Source: Euperipatoides rowelli
Lineage: Eukaryota > Onychophora > Udeonychophora > Euonychophora > Peripatopsidae
Strand: one strand, 5' to 3'
Assembly (NCBI GenBank): GCA_003024985.2
Contig: PXIH01S0017567.1
Length of the DNA stretch: 16,282 bases
Below the pieces are notes generated by a model that saw only the letters and a program-made list of their open reading frames with translations, had not been told where the DNA came from and did no database searches. Position numbers and translations under genes: made by a program. Positions 6,867 through 15,775 of this stretch are shown here, one piece after another. Position 1 is the stretch's first letter. Each line of letters starts with the position of its first letter.

Positions 6867-8183
6867 TTGTTTGGGTTTAAGGTGGCAACTGTTAGTCATT
6901 GTTCAACTGTCTCAAATCAAAAGGATTTAATGGAATTGTTTAATATGCAGAATGATATTGTGGCATTTGAGGGGTTAATTGTGGATACTACCAGCAATTC
7001 GGAGAGGTATATTAAGTTATCAGAGAGTGTAAGGTTCTGGCACAAATCAATGTTACCGGTGTACTCCACAAAGAGATTCATATTTACACTGTATAGTGAA
7101 AATGCTGATACAAGACAATGTGGTTGAGATAGTGTTTTAAAATTATTGTCAAAATGGTAGGAAAAGATTCGATAGGCAGTCTATATTCATTTCCCTAGGA
7201 ATGCACGTTATTTGGGAATTGATTTTGTTACAGAAGAAAGAATAATGTATGTACAGAATTCCTTTAAAAAATTCAATGATTGTTATGTTGTTCCCAACTC
7301 ATTAGGGGGGCTATGTCAGTCGGTGAATATAAGGGTTCATTGGTCCCAGCTGATGAGTATATATCTAAGGTTAAAGTAGCATTGGAACTGTATGTTAATG
7401 TTTTAAACATAGAAAATGATGAATTTAAAATTACTAATGGTAATGAGTTTAATTTTAAGTCAAGTCTAATTATGATAGAAGCATCTTTAAAACCTGGAAT
7501 TGTGCTTTAAGTGATTCCTCATGTTATGAATATTGGTGGGATCTCTGTCCTAATAATGATAAGAGGTAGAGAACCCATTTGTCTGTCGTGTTGAAAAGTG
7601 GGGCAAAAATCTCTAGAAGGTACATATAAAAAGTGTAATGAGTGGTATTCAGGTGAGCATGAGGATTGTGAAGGAAAGGAAATATTGTATTCTAGTGTTT
7701 TGAAAAATAAAACTGTTTTGATTGAGGAAAATCAGGCTGAATTAATGGAGGATGATGTGATTGCTGAGAAAGAAAGTTTTGGCTCTAGTGTTGTTGATAA
7801 TGGAAATAGTTCTGAGGAGAATGTGATGGATGGAACGTCGCAAGTTTTTTTGGAAAGTGATAGCATATACGCTGACCCCAACTTCAAGCTTTGGCAAGAA
7901 GTGGGCCACTGTGTCTCCAATCATTTCAGATATTGAAGAAATGGTGGATGCAGACCCAGAAGTTGTTATGCAGGAGGAATGTTTTAAATCCCTTGGAACT
8001 TTTATTCAAGTTCTCAGAATGAATAAAAGAAAGAAAGTTAATTTACTGTTTGATAATGAGAATAATCAAATTGGTGAAGCAGCTGAAAAAAATAATACAA
8101 AGGTAAGAATTGTCAAAATGTCTCAGTTTAAGTCTGAAGTTGATGAGAAGGATTGTAGTGAAGATAATTTGAACAATACTTAA
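6867..8183 (+). pseudogene. LINE copy 3 ORF1 (Gag-like), multiply frameshifted
   Basis: Four blocks in shifting frames: 6867-7127; 7280-7510 (VPADEYISKVKVALELYVNV); 7511-7936 (IPHVMNIGG, then MIRGREPICLSC); 7830-8183 (an acidic and Lys-rich tail). The knuckle begins at 7580: CLSC is followed by an in-frame TGA at 7592-7594, then KVGQKSLEG where the expected His and Cys have become Gln and Gly. The second knuckle reads KKCNEWYSGEHEDC with its second Cys changed to Trp. After it come YSSVL and a long acidic segment (EENQAELMEDDVIAEKE). Known ORF1s of this type bind element RNA; here the zinc ligands are largely lost. Confidence 0.65.
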
Positions 8184-8214
8184 TTTACTAGTTATTTATG
8201 TATAGTATAACACC

Positions 8215-9073
8215 TTTTCTGTTTACTCTATTAATGTTAGAAAGCTTAATTCTCGTAAAAGAGCCTTTATTATGTTGAAATATGTTACTAGGACATTACC
8301 TATGGTTCTTCTAGTGTAGGAGATGAGGCACAGAAGAGTAGAGGATGACAGTGTGTGGTGAAGTGTTGAACATAATTATAAAGTTTATGAAAATAGGATT
8401 AATGGCTGCAGTAAAGGGATGGCTATTCTTGTGCTGAAACAATATTCTTCGTCTGTTAAAATGGTAATGAACATAGATGAAAATGTCATGCTTTTATAAA
8501 TAAATTATTGCTCCAATGTGTTAAAAGTATATAATGTTCACGCTTCTGTAATGTCCAGACAGAGAATGGATTATTATTCTGTTGTTGCGCGGTGTCTAAG
8601 TGAAGGGGAAAATAAAGTGTTTGTAATTGTGTTGTAACATTAATGCTCCTCACAAAGAAAGGTTTAACATGAAATTAATGGATAAATTTGATCTTGTAGA
8701 TGTTGCCCTTTTGAAAAATATTTCCCACATTAGTACAAGAAGTGACGATAGATGGAAGAATAAACTTGATCGCATATTGGTATCCGGTAGCCTTGCCTTT
8801 ACTTATGAAATGAGGTATCAGTTCATTCCCTATACTGATCATATAATTATTATGCTCTGGTGTAATAATAATATTGAAATGGAGAAGTATTATAGGATTG
8901 GAATTTCCCCTATATGGACTGAGGTTATTATGAGCAGGTTTGCTCAAAATGAATCATTGAAATGTTTGCAGAAAGGCTGTATATTGAATCCTGTTGTGAG
9001 ATGGAAATTGTTCAAGGGGATAGCCTATAAATTCATAGTATCACATGTTCTGAATGAAAGAAAAAAAAAATAG
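8215..9073 (+). pseudogene. LINE copy 3 ORF2, APE-type endonuclease and linker
   Basis: The N-terminal strand reads VYSINVRKLNSRKRAFIMLK (about 8221-8280), the family 'SiNVrGLnS..KR' start. After a frame change, NGCSKGMAILVLKQYSSSV (about 8400-8460) is the 'KGvAIL' strand, and KVYNVHASVMSRQRMDYYSV (about 8527-8585) the 'NVYAP...R..Ff' segment. From 8627 one frame of 148 codons covers FNMKLMDKFDLVDVALL, NKLDRILVSGSLA and FIPYTDHIII, the C-terminal catalytic DH motif (about 8832-8840). The expected GDFN has decayed to CCNIN. The linker begins MLWCNNNIEMEKYYRIG and ends in a poly-Lys run from A-rich sequence at 9061-9072. Confidence 0.7.
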
Positions 9074-9446
9074 ACTTAGAGATTCAGGAAAATAATAAGT
9101 TTCCCAATTCTGAGAAAAATTCTTGAGAGTCCTCTGAAGAACAGATATTGAAATTAAAATATAGGAATTAATATTTGCTCACCATAGAGTCTAAGTTTAC
9201 TTTTTTGAAATGTAGAAAAGATATATATGTATCATCTTGGTCTGCTAATTGGAAGCTAATGTCGATCTTAAGAAAGAGTAAAAATGATGGTAATGTTCAA
9301 TTGTTCATGTATTGAGGATTGATGACTTATTGATTGAGGAGAATATTGAAATTGTCAGGATGGCTTAGGCCATTTTTGTTTCTGATTTAAATAATACTTT
9401 AGATAATAGGAGAAATCCAGATTTTTTTCATATTTTTGAGAATAAA

Positions 9447-10265
9447 ATGAAGTATAGATTCTTTATATCAAAAAGTCTTCAAAATTTGATAAATTTTGAT
9501 CAGGATATAACGATTGAAAATTTGGTAGGTGTTATAGGTTGTGCGAGAATTGAGGTTTCTTCTGGACCGGATGGCCTTGGATATTCTTTTTACAGATGTA
9601 TGGATCCCCAATCACTTAAGATATTATTAAATTATATTAATTATTTACTTGATGGATGTTTAGATGGTAAAAGTGTGGCAGACCAGAATTGTGCTTATGT
9701 AAAAATGATTCTGAAGTCGAAAGAAACAAATTTGTTTATAACGGATATTAATAAATATAGGCCAATATTTCTAATGAATTCAGATGTCAAACTCCTACAG
9801 AAAATTTTATTGAAGAGAATATCTTCAATGGTTGAGAGAATTGTTCCTGAGGGGGTTTATGGGGTGAAAGGAAGGCCCATTGCTAAGTAATATACATATT
9901 GTAAAGATTGACATGAGTAAAACTTTCACTTATGTGTGAATGTCACCTATCTAGAACATCTAGTTTATAAATTACTGGGGTCTAATAGAACCACCAGATT
10001 GGTATTGAGTTTGATAAAGAACAAATCTCTATTTTTTTTAATAATAAGATATATTCACATTATTGTCAGTGTTGTACACTTTATATCTAATAGATTTATT
10101 TTTTTGGTTGAATGTCTGCTCTAGAGGAGTATGGATAATGAATAAACTAATGAAGGTGAACATTATTTCATATATTGATGACATTAATATAATTGTTTCT
10201 TCGAAAAAACAAGTCTGCAGTCTATAAAGTTCTTAATTTTTTTAAAGGTGTCACAGGGGTTAAAA
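9447..10265 (+). pseudogene. LINE copy 3 ORF2, reverse transcriptase
   Basis: The RT copies the element RNA at the nicked target. The 147-codon frame 9447-9890 holds fingers motifs: RIEVSSGPDGLGYSFYRCMD ('SPGpDGl...FyK'), then INKYRPIFLMNSDVKLLQKI ('nyRPIsLln.dyKil.ki'), KRISSMVERIVPEGVYGVKG. Motif A follows as IDMSKTFTYV (9907-9936), keeping the first catalytic Asp; the usual second Asp of 'SKAFD' is Thr. A frame shift by TGA 9937 leads to NVTYLEHLVYKLLGSN. Motif C is SYIDDINIIVSS with YIDD at 10171-10182, both Asp retained. VLNFFKGVTGVKIV (about 10220-10265) matches the following 'f...sGlkiN' helix. Several stops make it inactive. Confidence 0.75.
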
Positions 10266-10724
10266 TTGTAAGAGGAGATTAGGGGGAGGGGGTTTATCTG
10301 TATGAAGCTAGCTCTTACCTTCGANTNANCTCCATGTTTACAAAGGTGTATGCGGGAAGGATCTTNTCTGTGAAGGGGCGAGCTGTAAAAGAACGTTAAT
10401 TAGAGAATAAACAATCTAGCTTAAGACGTATTTAATTTGACTGGCATATATATATATATTGAACATAGCATGAGTTGTACATTCTGTAATTTTGTGAATT
10501 CCTTTTCCATTCGATGGGTTCAGGTCTTTACAAGATAAAATTCTAGAACATAAATTGGTAGAGGCTGAAGAAGTAGCAAAGAAGATATATTTTTTGTTGT
10601 TGTGGGTGGAGTGGGAGAGTTAGATTAATCAACTCTTAAATTATTTCTAAATTTGTTTTTTACATGCCTTTTGTTTAACAATAAATTTTTGTCTCATTTA
10701 AGAAAATTACTCAAAATTGTATAT
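10266..10724 (+). other. poorly resolved part of LINE copy 3, contains Ns
   Basis: Lies between the post-YIDD helix and the GGLGL segment; its length (about 460 bp) is what the RT thumb region would need, so it is probably decayed LINE. Four N bases (10325-10366), a G-rich run near 10281 and a (TA)n run near 10446-10459 make assembly error or a small insertion possible. No clear family motif is readable here. Confidence 0.35.
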
Positions 10725-11487
10725 TTGGAAAGTTTAAGTATTTAAGTAATGATAAAGTGGTGTTACCTTGTACAAATGGTGGGCTAGGGTTAATTGAATT
10801 ATCAACTTTGAATAAGTCCATAATGTATTATTTGTTTATTCGAACATATATTTAGATTCAAAATTTTCTAAATTGTTGGATAAAGAATTTTAATGAAGTA
10901 AGAGGTTTATTGGACGAGGATTCAATGGTTAATTTTAAGAAATTGGCCTCGCTCACCATTTGGGATCCAGAGAGGATTAGGAATTATACAAATGTTAATG
11001 CCAACCTTAAAAAAATCCTCTGGATGCTAGTGGAAGGGAACTTACAGAACTTTGTAATTAAATACAATTTGGGTGTGCTTCCAGTAAAGGAACTGCTTTT
11101 TTCATGGTGATAATTAAAACTTATAACGTTGATTACCTGTTGGGGTGTGAGCAGATTGAAACTAGTAATAATCTTTTCTGGGACTGTCCAAGGGCAAGGG
11201 AGAATATGGGTCTTATAATGGGAAAGGTATGGAGAAAATATAATTTGGGGCATGTTTGGAGGGATCAATCTATTAATAGTGTGGACGGTAGAGGAAAGAA
11301 GTTCATCTATGTAATGTTCTTTGGCATTTCCAAAACTTAGATGCAAAATAGTTTTCCAAGATATTATGTGAAGTGTGAGGTATTATCTGAGTTTCTGGAG
11401 TCTGTTCATAATGAATTTAGAAAGGGTCTTTTATTTCTATCAGATAAAGATTTTCAGTCTTTATGGGACATGGAAGTAATGCAATAA
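10725..11487 (+). pseudogene. LINE copy 3 ORF2, thumb and C-terminal Cys/His region
   Basis: FGKFKYLSNDKVVLPCTNGG followed by LGLIEL (about 10727-10805) is the 'w......v.lP...GGLGl' segment that follows the RT in LINE ORF2s. Then 10910-11110 gives IWDPERIRNY and FVIKYNLGVLPVKELLFSW, the 'f.wrl..g.LPvk..L..w' lead-in, and after a frame shift 11104-11340 gives CEQIETSNNLFWDCPRAREN, the Cys/His-type motif with one position changed (Asn for His). A single TAG at 11338-11340 interrupts the frame; 48 further codons (starting MQNSFPRYYVKCEVL) run to TAA 11485-11487, the probable original end of ORF2. About 230 bp of 3'UTR follow. Confidence 0.65.
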
Positions 11488-11714
11488 ATTTGTATAGGGG
11501 TAAGGGGAGAAAGGAGTTAGGGTTTATTTTTCTCATTGTTGGGATGTTTGTTGGTATTTATGAGAGAGGAAGAGCAGAATATTCCTCTTTTAAATAATAA
11601 TATACTTTGGAACATTTAGAGTACTTTTGTATTTATTTTGAATTTATGGTTTCTTTTCAAAATTTGGAAGAACAGTTTTGAGAAGGCTTTTATTGTATTA
11701 TCTTATTTGGTTTT

Positions 11715-11750
11715 AATAAAAATTAAAAAAAAAATAAANATAAATAAATC
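11715..11750 (+). terminator. LINE copy 3 A-rich 3' tail with AATAAA
   Basis: AATAAA occurs at about 11715 and is followed by a 10-base A run and AATAAATAAAT-type sequence (one N at 11739). This is the probable polyadenylated end of copy 3 and the landing site of the antisense SINE that follows. Confidence 0.5.
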
Positions 11751-12003
11751 TTCTCTCCAAGAGGAGAAGAGATGTATTTTTATGGTTAATTAACTAATAT
11801 AAACTCATAATTACTTGCTAATAGCCTACATGCTAAACAGGTTCCTCGTGGTGCAAAGGGCAGCTTACTTGGAAAAAATTTGAAGCCAGCTGTTACAGCT
11901 AGGGAAAAATCTGTTCCCCTAGATGAGGATTGAACCTGTGTCCCCAGCATATGCCTTCGGTTTAGCAATCCAAGTGACATTACCGCTCGACCACGAAACC
12001 GAG
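11741..12003 (-). mobile_element. tRNA-Ser(GCT)-like SINE, antisense
   Basis: On the minus strand a tRNA-like head runs from about 12003. The A box TGGTCGAGCGG (11993-11983) matches TRGCNNAGYGG at 10 of 11, and the B box GGTTCAATCCT (11936-11926) matches GGTTCRANYCC at 10 of 11. The anticodon loop TTGCTAA with GCT, and a long variable arm before the B box, point to a serine tRNA origin. The stems are imperfect and about 180 bp of non-tRNA body follows, so this is a Pol III SINE, not a working tRNA. The body contains AGCTGT-t-ACAGCT (11888-11900) and CTTCTC/GAGAAG hairpins. It sits in the A-rich tail of LINE copy 3; A9-10 runs on both sides may be the target duplication. A 99-codon minus frame here is fortuitous. 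Confidence 0.65.
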
Positions 12004-12257
12004 ACAAAAAAAAATGTTTATTTTTTTTTCTTGTTGTCTTACTCTTGCCAAATTGAAACTTTCCATTAGGATATGTGTGACACATAAGTGGGTATGGTGG
12101 GCTAGCTATTTCTTGGCTATCTGAAAAATGAGTTTTATGTTTACAAGGTTTGGGCCCTCTTTGAAGCTACCTGTCATAAAAATCGGAGAATTCTGATTAA
12201 CAAATAATTCAGTTAATAAGTTTATCATTTTTAAGTTATATTAATATTTTATTTCAG

Positions 12258-12281
12258 CCGGTTCCTCCATGGTATATATTG
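12258..12281 (+). CDS. candidate 24-nt microexon
   Basis: An acceptor (TTTTATTTCAG, AG at 12256-12257) and a consensus donor (TTG|GTAAGT at 12282-12287) enclose exactly 24 bases, CCGGTTCCTCCATGGTATAT then ATTG. The length is a multiple of three, and one frame reads PVPPWYIL. Its composition (half G+C in its first 16 bases) stands out from the surrounding A+T-rich DNA. The frame is not fixed because the neighbouring exons are outside the window or unknown. A chance pairing of splice signals in T-rich DNA is the main alternative. Confidence 0.35.
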
Positions 12282-12340
12282 GTAAGTTAATATATGCATT
12301 GTGTTAGTCAGGATAATTTTAGATTATTTTAAATAGGCTG

Positions 12341-12574
12341 TTAGTTTACATTTTTCAACTTTTGCAGAGTAGATTGGTAGATGAATTGTCCAAACTGCCG
12401 ATTGCATCTTAGTTTATCTAAGAACTGCAACAGTTTTGGGACAGTTTTACTAATCATTCCTAACTCTGTTAAAGAAGATAGTACTAGTTGATCAAAATTG
12501 CTGGGAAAAATTATTAATCTTTCATTTATCGGAAGACTACTAATGATCCGGGCAGTCTTATTTGTATTTAACAA
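12341..12574 (-). CDS. small open frame, unknown, possible exon
   Basis: A 77-codon minus-strand frame with no ATG at its start; it follows TATTAG, which could serve as a weak acceptor. The peptide looks protein-like rather than random: ARIISSLPINERLIIFPSNF, then LTELGMISKTVPKLLQFLDK, CNRQFGQFIYQSTLQKL, with amphipathic helical character and few low-complexity runs. It ends at TAA 12343-12341. No motif is recognised. It lies on the opposite strand from the nearby microexon candidate, so both are unlikely to belong to one gene. It may be a fragment of an unrecognised transposon. Confidence 0.2.
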   Translation of the reverse strand: MLNTNKTARIISSLPINERLIIFPSNFDQLVLSSLTELGMISKTVPKLLQFLDKLRCNRQFGQFIYQSTLQKLKNVN

Positions 12575-12797
12575 AACCTAATAGTACATAACCCCCACAC
12601 ACATATTATAAAGTTGCCCCCTTTAAATTAATAGTTAATAGTAAATATTTCTATTTTTTTTTTATATAATTTCTGTATTTCATTATAGAGAGAAGTGTAT
12701 TACCATATATCTTAATATAGGCTATATAGGGGTATATTTCAATGATTATAGAATTCATATATTGCATTAAGTGAGATATTATAATATACTTTCCGAC

Positions 12798-12880
12798 AGG
12801 GTAAGCAAGTACCCTTTTCTGACGTCCGATGACAGTACAAACCTGAAATTTCAGTCCTTTTCTGGCCTCAGTGACAGAAC
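12798..12880. repeat. compact hairpin plus 43-bp direct repeat block
   Basis: AGGGTA (12798-12803) pairs with TACCCT (12810-12815). CCTTTTCTG occurs at 12813-12821 and 12856-12864, each followed by a similar segment (ACGTCCGATGACAGTAC and GCCTCAGTGACAGAAC), giving two degenerate units with a 43-bp period. Between them lies the 12-bp palindrome CTGAAATTTCAG (12843-12854). The block is distinctly less A+T-rich than its surroundings and may be the core of an unrecognised short mobile element. Confidence 0.6.
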
Positions 12881-12899
12881 GGGCTGCAAGCATTCAGTT

Positions 12900-13540
12900 T
12901 TATATTATTTTTTTTTTTGTAAGAAAAATTCAAAAGCATTTTTCGTTATTTTTATGATTAAAGTATTAATATTTTAATCAATAAAGTCATACACTTGACC
13001 TACACAAGTCTTGGCATTTTCAGAAATTGAACTTGTGCAACATTAATTTTAACTAGTGAGATATCATTTTTTTAGTATTTTTTTTTCATTTTTTTTCATT
13101 TTTTCAAGTTCTCAAATTTGAAAAAAATTAAAAAATAGCCCATTTTTAAAATCAAATTTTGACAAACATAACTTCATTTTATGGATTTTTGTATGTTCTT
13201 CATTCAGAATATAACATAAATATTCTTATATTAAAAAGTTGAATTCATAATTGCTTGCATTTCCATTTTTTCATTTGGACAAAATAGTACTTTGTCTTGT
13301 TATACAGTATAAACACTGAATTAGAAAATGGCCTCCGTGCGTGGTAAGCCATTTATATTTAGGAATTCTTCCATTTTATTTTTTGATTATAGCACCAAAC
13401 CTCAATCCAAAAATTTTTTTTATAAGCTTTTAAGTGACAACCATTTTATTTTAGACATGGTTTCTAATTTATTTTTTGTATCAATTTTGTGTGGGTATCT
13501 CTCTGCTCAATCTTAGTTTATAGGCTATACTAAATATCAG
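12900..13540. other. A+T-rich spacer with homopolymer runs
   Basis: T runs of 8-10 bases recur (12907-12920, 13064-13105), with TTTTTTCAA and TTGAAAAAA forming a weak inverted repeat near 13098-13130. A 62-codon plus frame at 13328-13516 has no recognisable feature. I see no gene here. Confidence 0.5.
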
Positions 13541-13555
13541 ATAACCTATTCTTTT
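13541..13555 (+). repeat. left target-site duplication of SINE
   Basis: ATAACCTATTCTTTT matches ATAGCCTATTCTTTT at 13880-13894 with one mismatch in 15. The pair exactly brackets the tRNA-derived element at 13556-13879, as expected for LINE-mediated insertion. Confidence 0.8.
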
Positions 13556-13879
13556 TTTTTTAAATATGTTTCACCCTTAAGGATGATGTTTCACCCGTTT
13601 ACAATATATATGTACAAATACAGGCAGTCGATATAGGATACAACAGTGATGCTATTCGGATAATCCAGGTTCAGTCCAGTGTTCACCATAAATCCAATTT
13701 TGACAGGAAAAATTATTCACTAATAGCACTATAAAGAGAAAAAATCCCCGATGCCATACAACAATGAAATAAAATTACATCCCTCGGTACCGGGAGCACC
13801 CAGGGATCGAACCCGATCCCCTTATATGCACTAGCTATGGGAGCACAGACTAAACCTCTGGACCACCAGAGCTGTGTAC
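13556..13879 (-). mobile_element. tRNA-derived SINE with clean target-site duplication
   Basis: Read on the minus strand, the head begins next to the right-hand duplication. The A box TGGTCCAGAGG (13865-13855) matches the Pol III consensus at 9 of 11, and the B box GGTTCGATCCC (13813-13803) matches it perfectly. The anticodon position reads CCC in a CTCCCAT loop, but the acceptor stems do not close, so it is not a working tRNA. A body of about 200 bp follows. The 3' end has two copies of GGGTGAAACAT at a 20-bp period (plus-strand 13586-13596 and 13566-13576) and an A run; short tandem repeats at a SINE 3' end often copy the partner LINE's tail. Total length is about 324 bp. Confidence 0.8.
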
Positions 13880-13894
13880 ATAGCCTATTCTTTT
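13880..13894 (+). repeat. right target-site duplication of SINE
   Basis: ATAGCCTATTCTTTT, the partner of 13541-13555. It lies directly upstream (in SINE orientation) of the tRNA-like head. Confidence 0.8.
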
Positions 13895-14049
13895 GTTTAT
13901 AAAGTTTTCCTGCCTAGCCTCTTGCTTAGAAAAAGAGCGATAATATACGTAACACACATAAGACCATGCATGGAATATTCATGCAGTGTATGGCATTATG
14001 CAATAACGAAAAAACAAAGTGACTTATTTGAAAAGTTTCAGATGAGGGT

Positions 14050-14325
14050 TTGAAGATTGATTTTAGGATAAACTACATCAATTACAAGGAATCACTTAGA
14101 GTTTTACAAATTCAGGAAATGACAGTACGAAGAACAAAATTAGTTTTGAAATTTGCTATTGATTTCTTGGGAAAATTCAATGAATACTCTCCTCCCAAGA
14201 GATCTGAAATTTGCAATGTTCCAACTAGAAAATCTAATCAATATTATCTTCCATACAGGCATACAAAACACTTTATCACATCTCCTATACCTTCATTCAT
14301 TAAATTATGTAATAGAAACACATAA
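14050..14325 (+). pseudogene. C-terminal end of a second LINE clade ORF2
   Basis: The 91-codon frame reads INYINYKESLRVLQIQEM, VRRTKLVLKFAIDFLGKF, then YRHTKHFITSPIPSFIKLCN with TAA at 14323-14325. Many APE-type LINE ORF2 proteins (jockey/CR1-like groups) end with the same order: 'Y..aL..L.l..L..RR..l.lkFA.k......f..' then 't.r...S.IPyl..LlN'. The end of copy 3's ORF2 does not look like this, so it is a different family. Only the last 90 or so residues remain, consistent with 5' truncation on insertion. The frame is unbroken, though upstream sequence has stops in it. No poly(A) tail is obvious downstream. Confidence 0.5.
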
Positions 14326-15464
14326 TTTTTGAATGTTTGAATTGGTTTATGAATGAAAATTTATCAAATAATTATTGTGTTATTATTTAAATGTCATTAT
14401 ATTGTTATAATTTTTACAGATTGTAATATTAATCAGTGATTCTCATTTATATCTTGTAAAGTATAGCTATATCCTTCGGGGCTAGGCTTAACTAAAATTA
14501 ATGTATAAAAATATAAATATGTTTTGTAATAAACCTGAAATATAATGCTGATGTTAGTTTTATAGCCAGATTTCAGCGTTCATAAGCTAACATCACTTTC
14601 AAATTGACAGCAGCTACTGCATTNTGTCTGATTTAGTTAAATATACATGTTCTAAACCTAGAATGCTCTATCCACTATTATCATTTTTCCCCCTAAAAGA
14701 ACGATATCAGCATTTCAAATAAAAGCACAATTGGCCTGAGGATATTTCCTATTGCTAGCTAAAAGTGTTTATCAAAGAATTTCTATATTAGGAGTTTCGT
14801 TGTAAACAAGCGTACAGAACATGAGACTTAGTGAACCTTTTTTATTCTGTTTAGAGATAAAGGCTGCATTCTAATTAAAAATGGAAGTTAAAAGTGAGTC
14901 GCAGTAAAAATAAAAACTCTAAAGAATAGATTCGAAATTAAAACAAAAGTTTTGTTGCCCCTTTAGTTTTTTTACACTTGCTTGAACCATTAATTATTGT
15001 TGACATGTAGCGATGTTTTAAAATAGCCTAGAGATGGGATAATATGTCAAAAATTTATTTCTTCTTTATATATGACTGGTATTGACTGTGAATATTCTCT
15101 CGAACACGTTTGTGCGAATTTCTATAATAGACGGCCACATCTTTGAAAATTGCGTGTTTATCTCAGAATTTTTTTTTTTCAAAATCATTAAAAGTTGATA
15201 TTATTCGCGATTCACGTCGTCGTTGAGTGTAAAAGACGTTTAAAATTGAAGGATTCCATTTTTTTTTTCAGCTTAGATCTTTTTTTTAAGAAAAATTTGG
15301 GAAGGCAACTTTAGATTGTCAATTGCAAAAGAGATGTTAGATGGTGTATCATCTGTATACAGCTCAAAATACATTATACATGATTTTTTTTACCTCTTAC
15401 ATTTCATAGAGTTTAAATCAATTTATATTTTTTAATTTAGATTTTTTTTAATAGCAACTTTAAA
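14326..15464. other. A+T-rich spacer, nothing recognised
   Basis: No long frame, no tRNA-like boxes and no repeat match elsewhere in the window. One N at 14624. A pyrimidine-rich acceptor-like sequence (TTTTTTTTTTCAG) lies near 15260 on the plus strand with no convincing exon after it. The left part may be 3'UTR of the LINE fragment at 14050-14325. Confidence 0.5.
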
Positions 15465-15607
15465 TTATTTCAAATTAAATTTTGTTGGTGAGTTCATTGC
15501 TTTTATCCTTTGGGAAACATTTTCATAATAAATGTCAATTGGTTTAGACTCGACCAGGTCCAAATTATTTTTCTCTCTTCCGCAAGACTGGGGGTCGGAC
15601 CAACGAT
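15465..15607 (-). CDS. candidate terminal host exon, unknown protein
   Basis: On the minus strand a good acceptor (GGGGTTGCTTTTTCAG, AG at 15609-15608) precedes an open frame ending at TAA 15467-15465. The predicted peptide, DRWSDPQSCGREKNNLDLV then ESKPIDIYYENVSQRIKAMN and SPTKFNLK, is hydrophilic and not low-complexity, and the first 60 bp are much less A+T-rich than the flanks. The frame is also open a short way upstream of the acceptor (TGVAFS). No family is recognised. No AATAAA follows within the next 100 bp, so a terminal exon is unproven. It could belong with the minus frame at 15776-16057. Confidence 0.3.
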
Positions 15608-15775
15608 CTGAAAAAGCAACCCCAGTTTATTTATATAATTTAATGACTTTTATTAGTTGTGGATTATAGCTATTTTTGAGAGGACATAGTTGTCTAACTC
15701 CAAAGGGGGATTAATTTAAGCAAATTTTCTCAACTCCTTTCATAAGAAGGGTTAAATTTGATTTAATTTTTAATT

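Larger units (their letters stand above)
6867..11750 (+). mobile_element. LINE copy 3, nearly full-length but inactive
   Basis: About 4.9 kb on the plus strand in canonical order: ORF1 (6867-8183), endonuclease (about 8215-8960), linker, RT (about 9447-10265), thumb-like region (about 10725-10850), C-terminal Cys/His region (10910-11487), 3'UTR, and an A-rich tail with AATAAA (11715-11750). Every domain has stops or frameshifts, so it is dead, but its length and order allow the family to be reconstructed in outline. Copies 1 and 2 are shorter relatives. EN type, ORF1 knuckles and A-rich tail suggest an L1/Tx1-like group; the clade is not certain. Confidence 0.75.

Noticed and set aside
7592-7594. 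TGA read as selenocysteine or readthrough codon
   Set aside because: The same ORF carries several other stops and frameshifts and has lost zinc ligands, so it is simply a pseudogene.
10984-11346. 120-codon minus-strand frame
   Set aside because: It is antisense to the C-terminal Cys/His region of LINE copy 3, where the plus strand matches LINE motifs.
11920-12003. Functional tRNA-Ser gene
   Set aside because: T and acceptor stems do not pair properly and an A-rich-site insertion with extra body follows; it is a SINE head.
11786-12085. 99-codon minus-strand frame
   Set aside because: It runs through the tRNA-derived SINE head and body; the peptide is a translation of non-coding RNA sequence.
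13328-13516. 62-codon plus-strand frame starting with ATG
   Set aside because: Phe/Leu/Ser-rich translation of A+T-rich DNA with no motif, no flanking splice logic and no composition shift.
13795-13879. Functional tRNA-Gly-like gene with CCC anticodon
   Set aside because: Acceptor stem does not close, and the target duplications include 200 bp of extra sequence, so it is a SINE.
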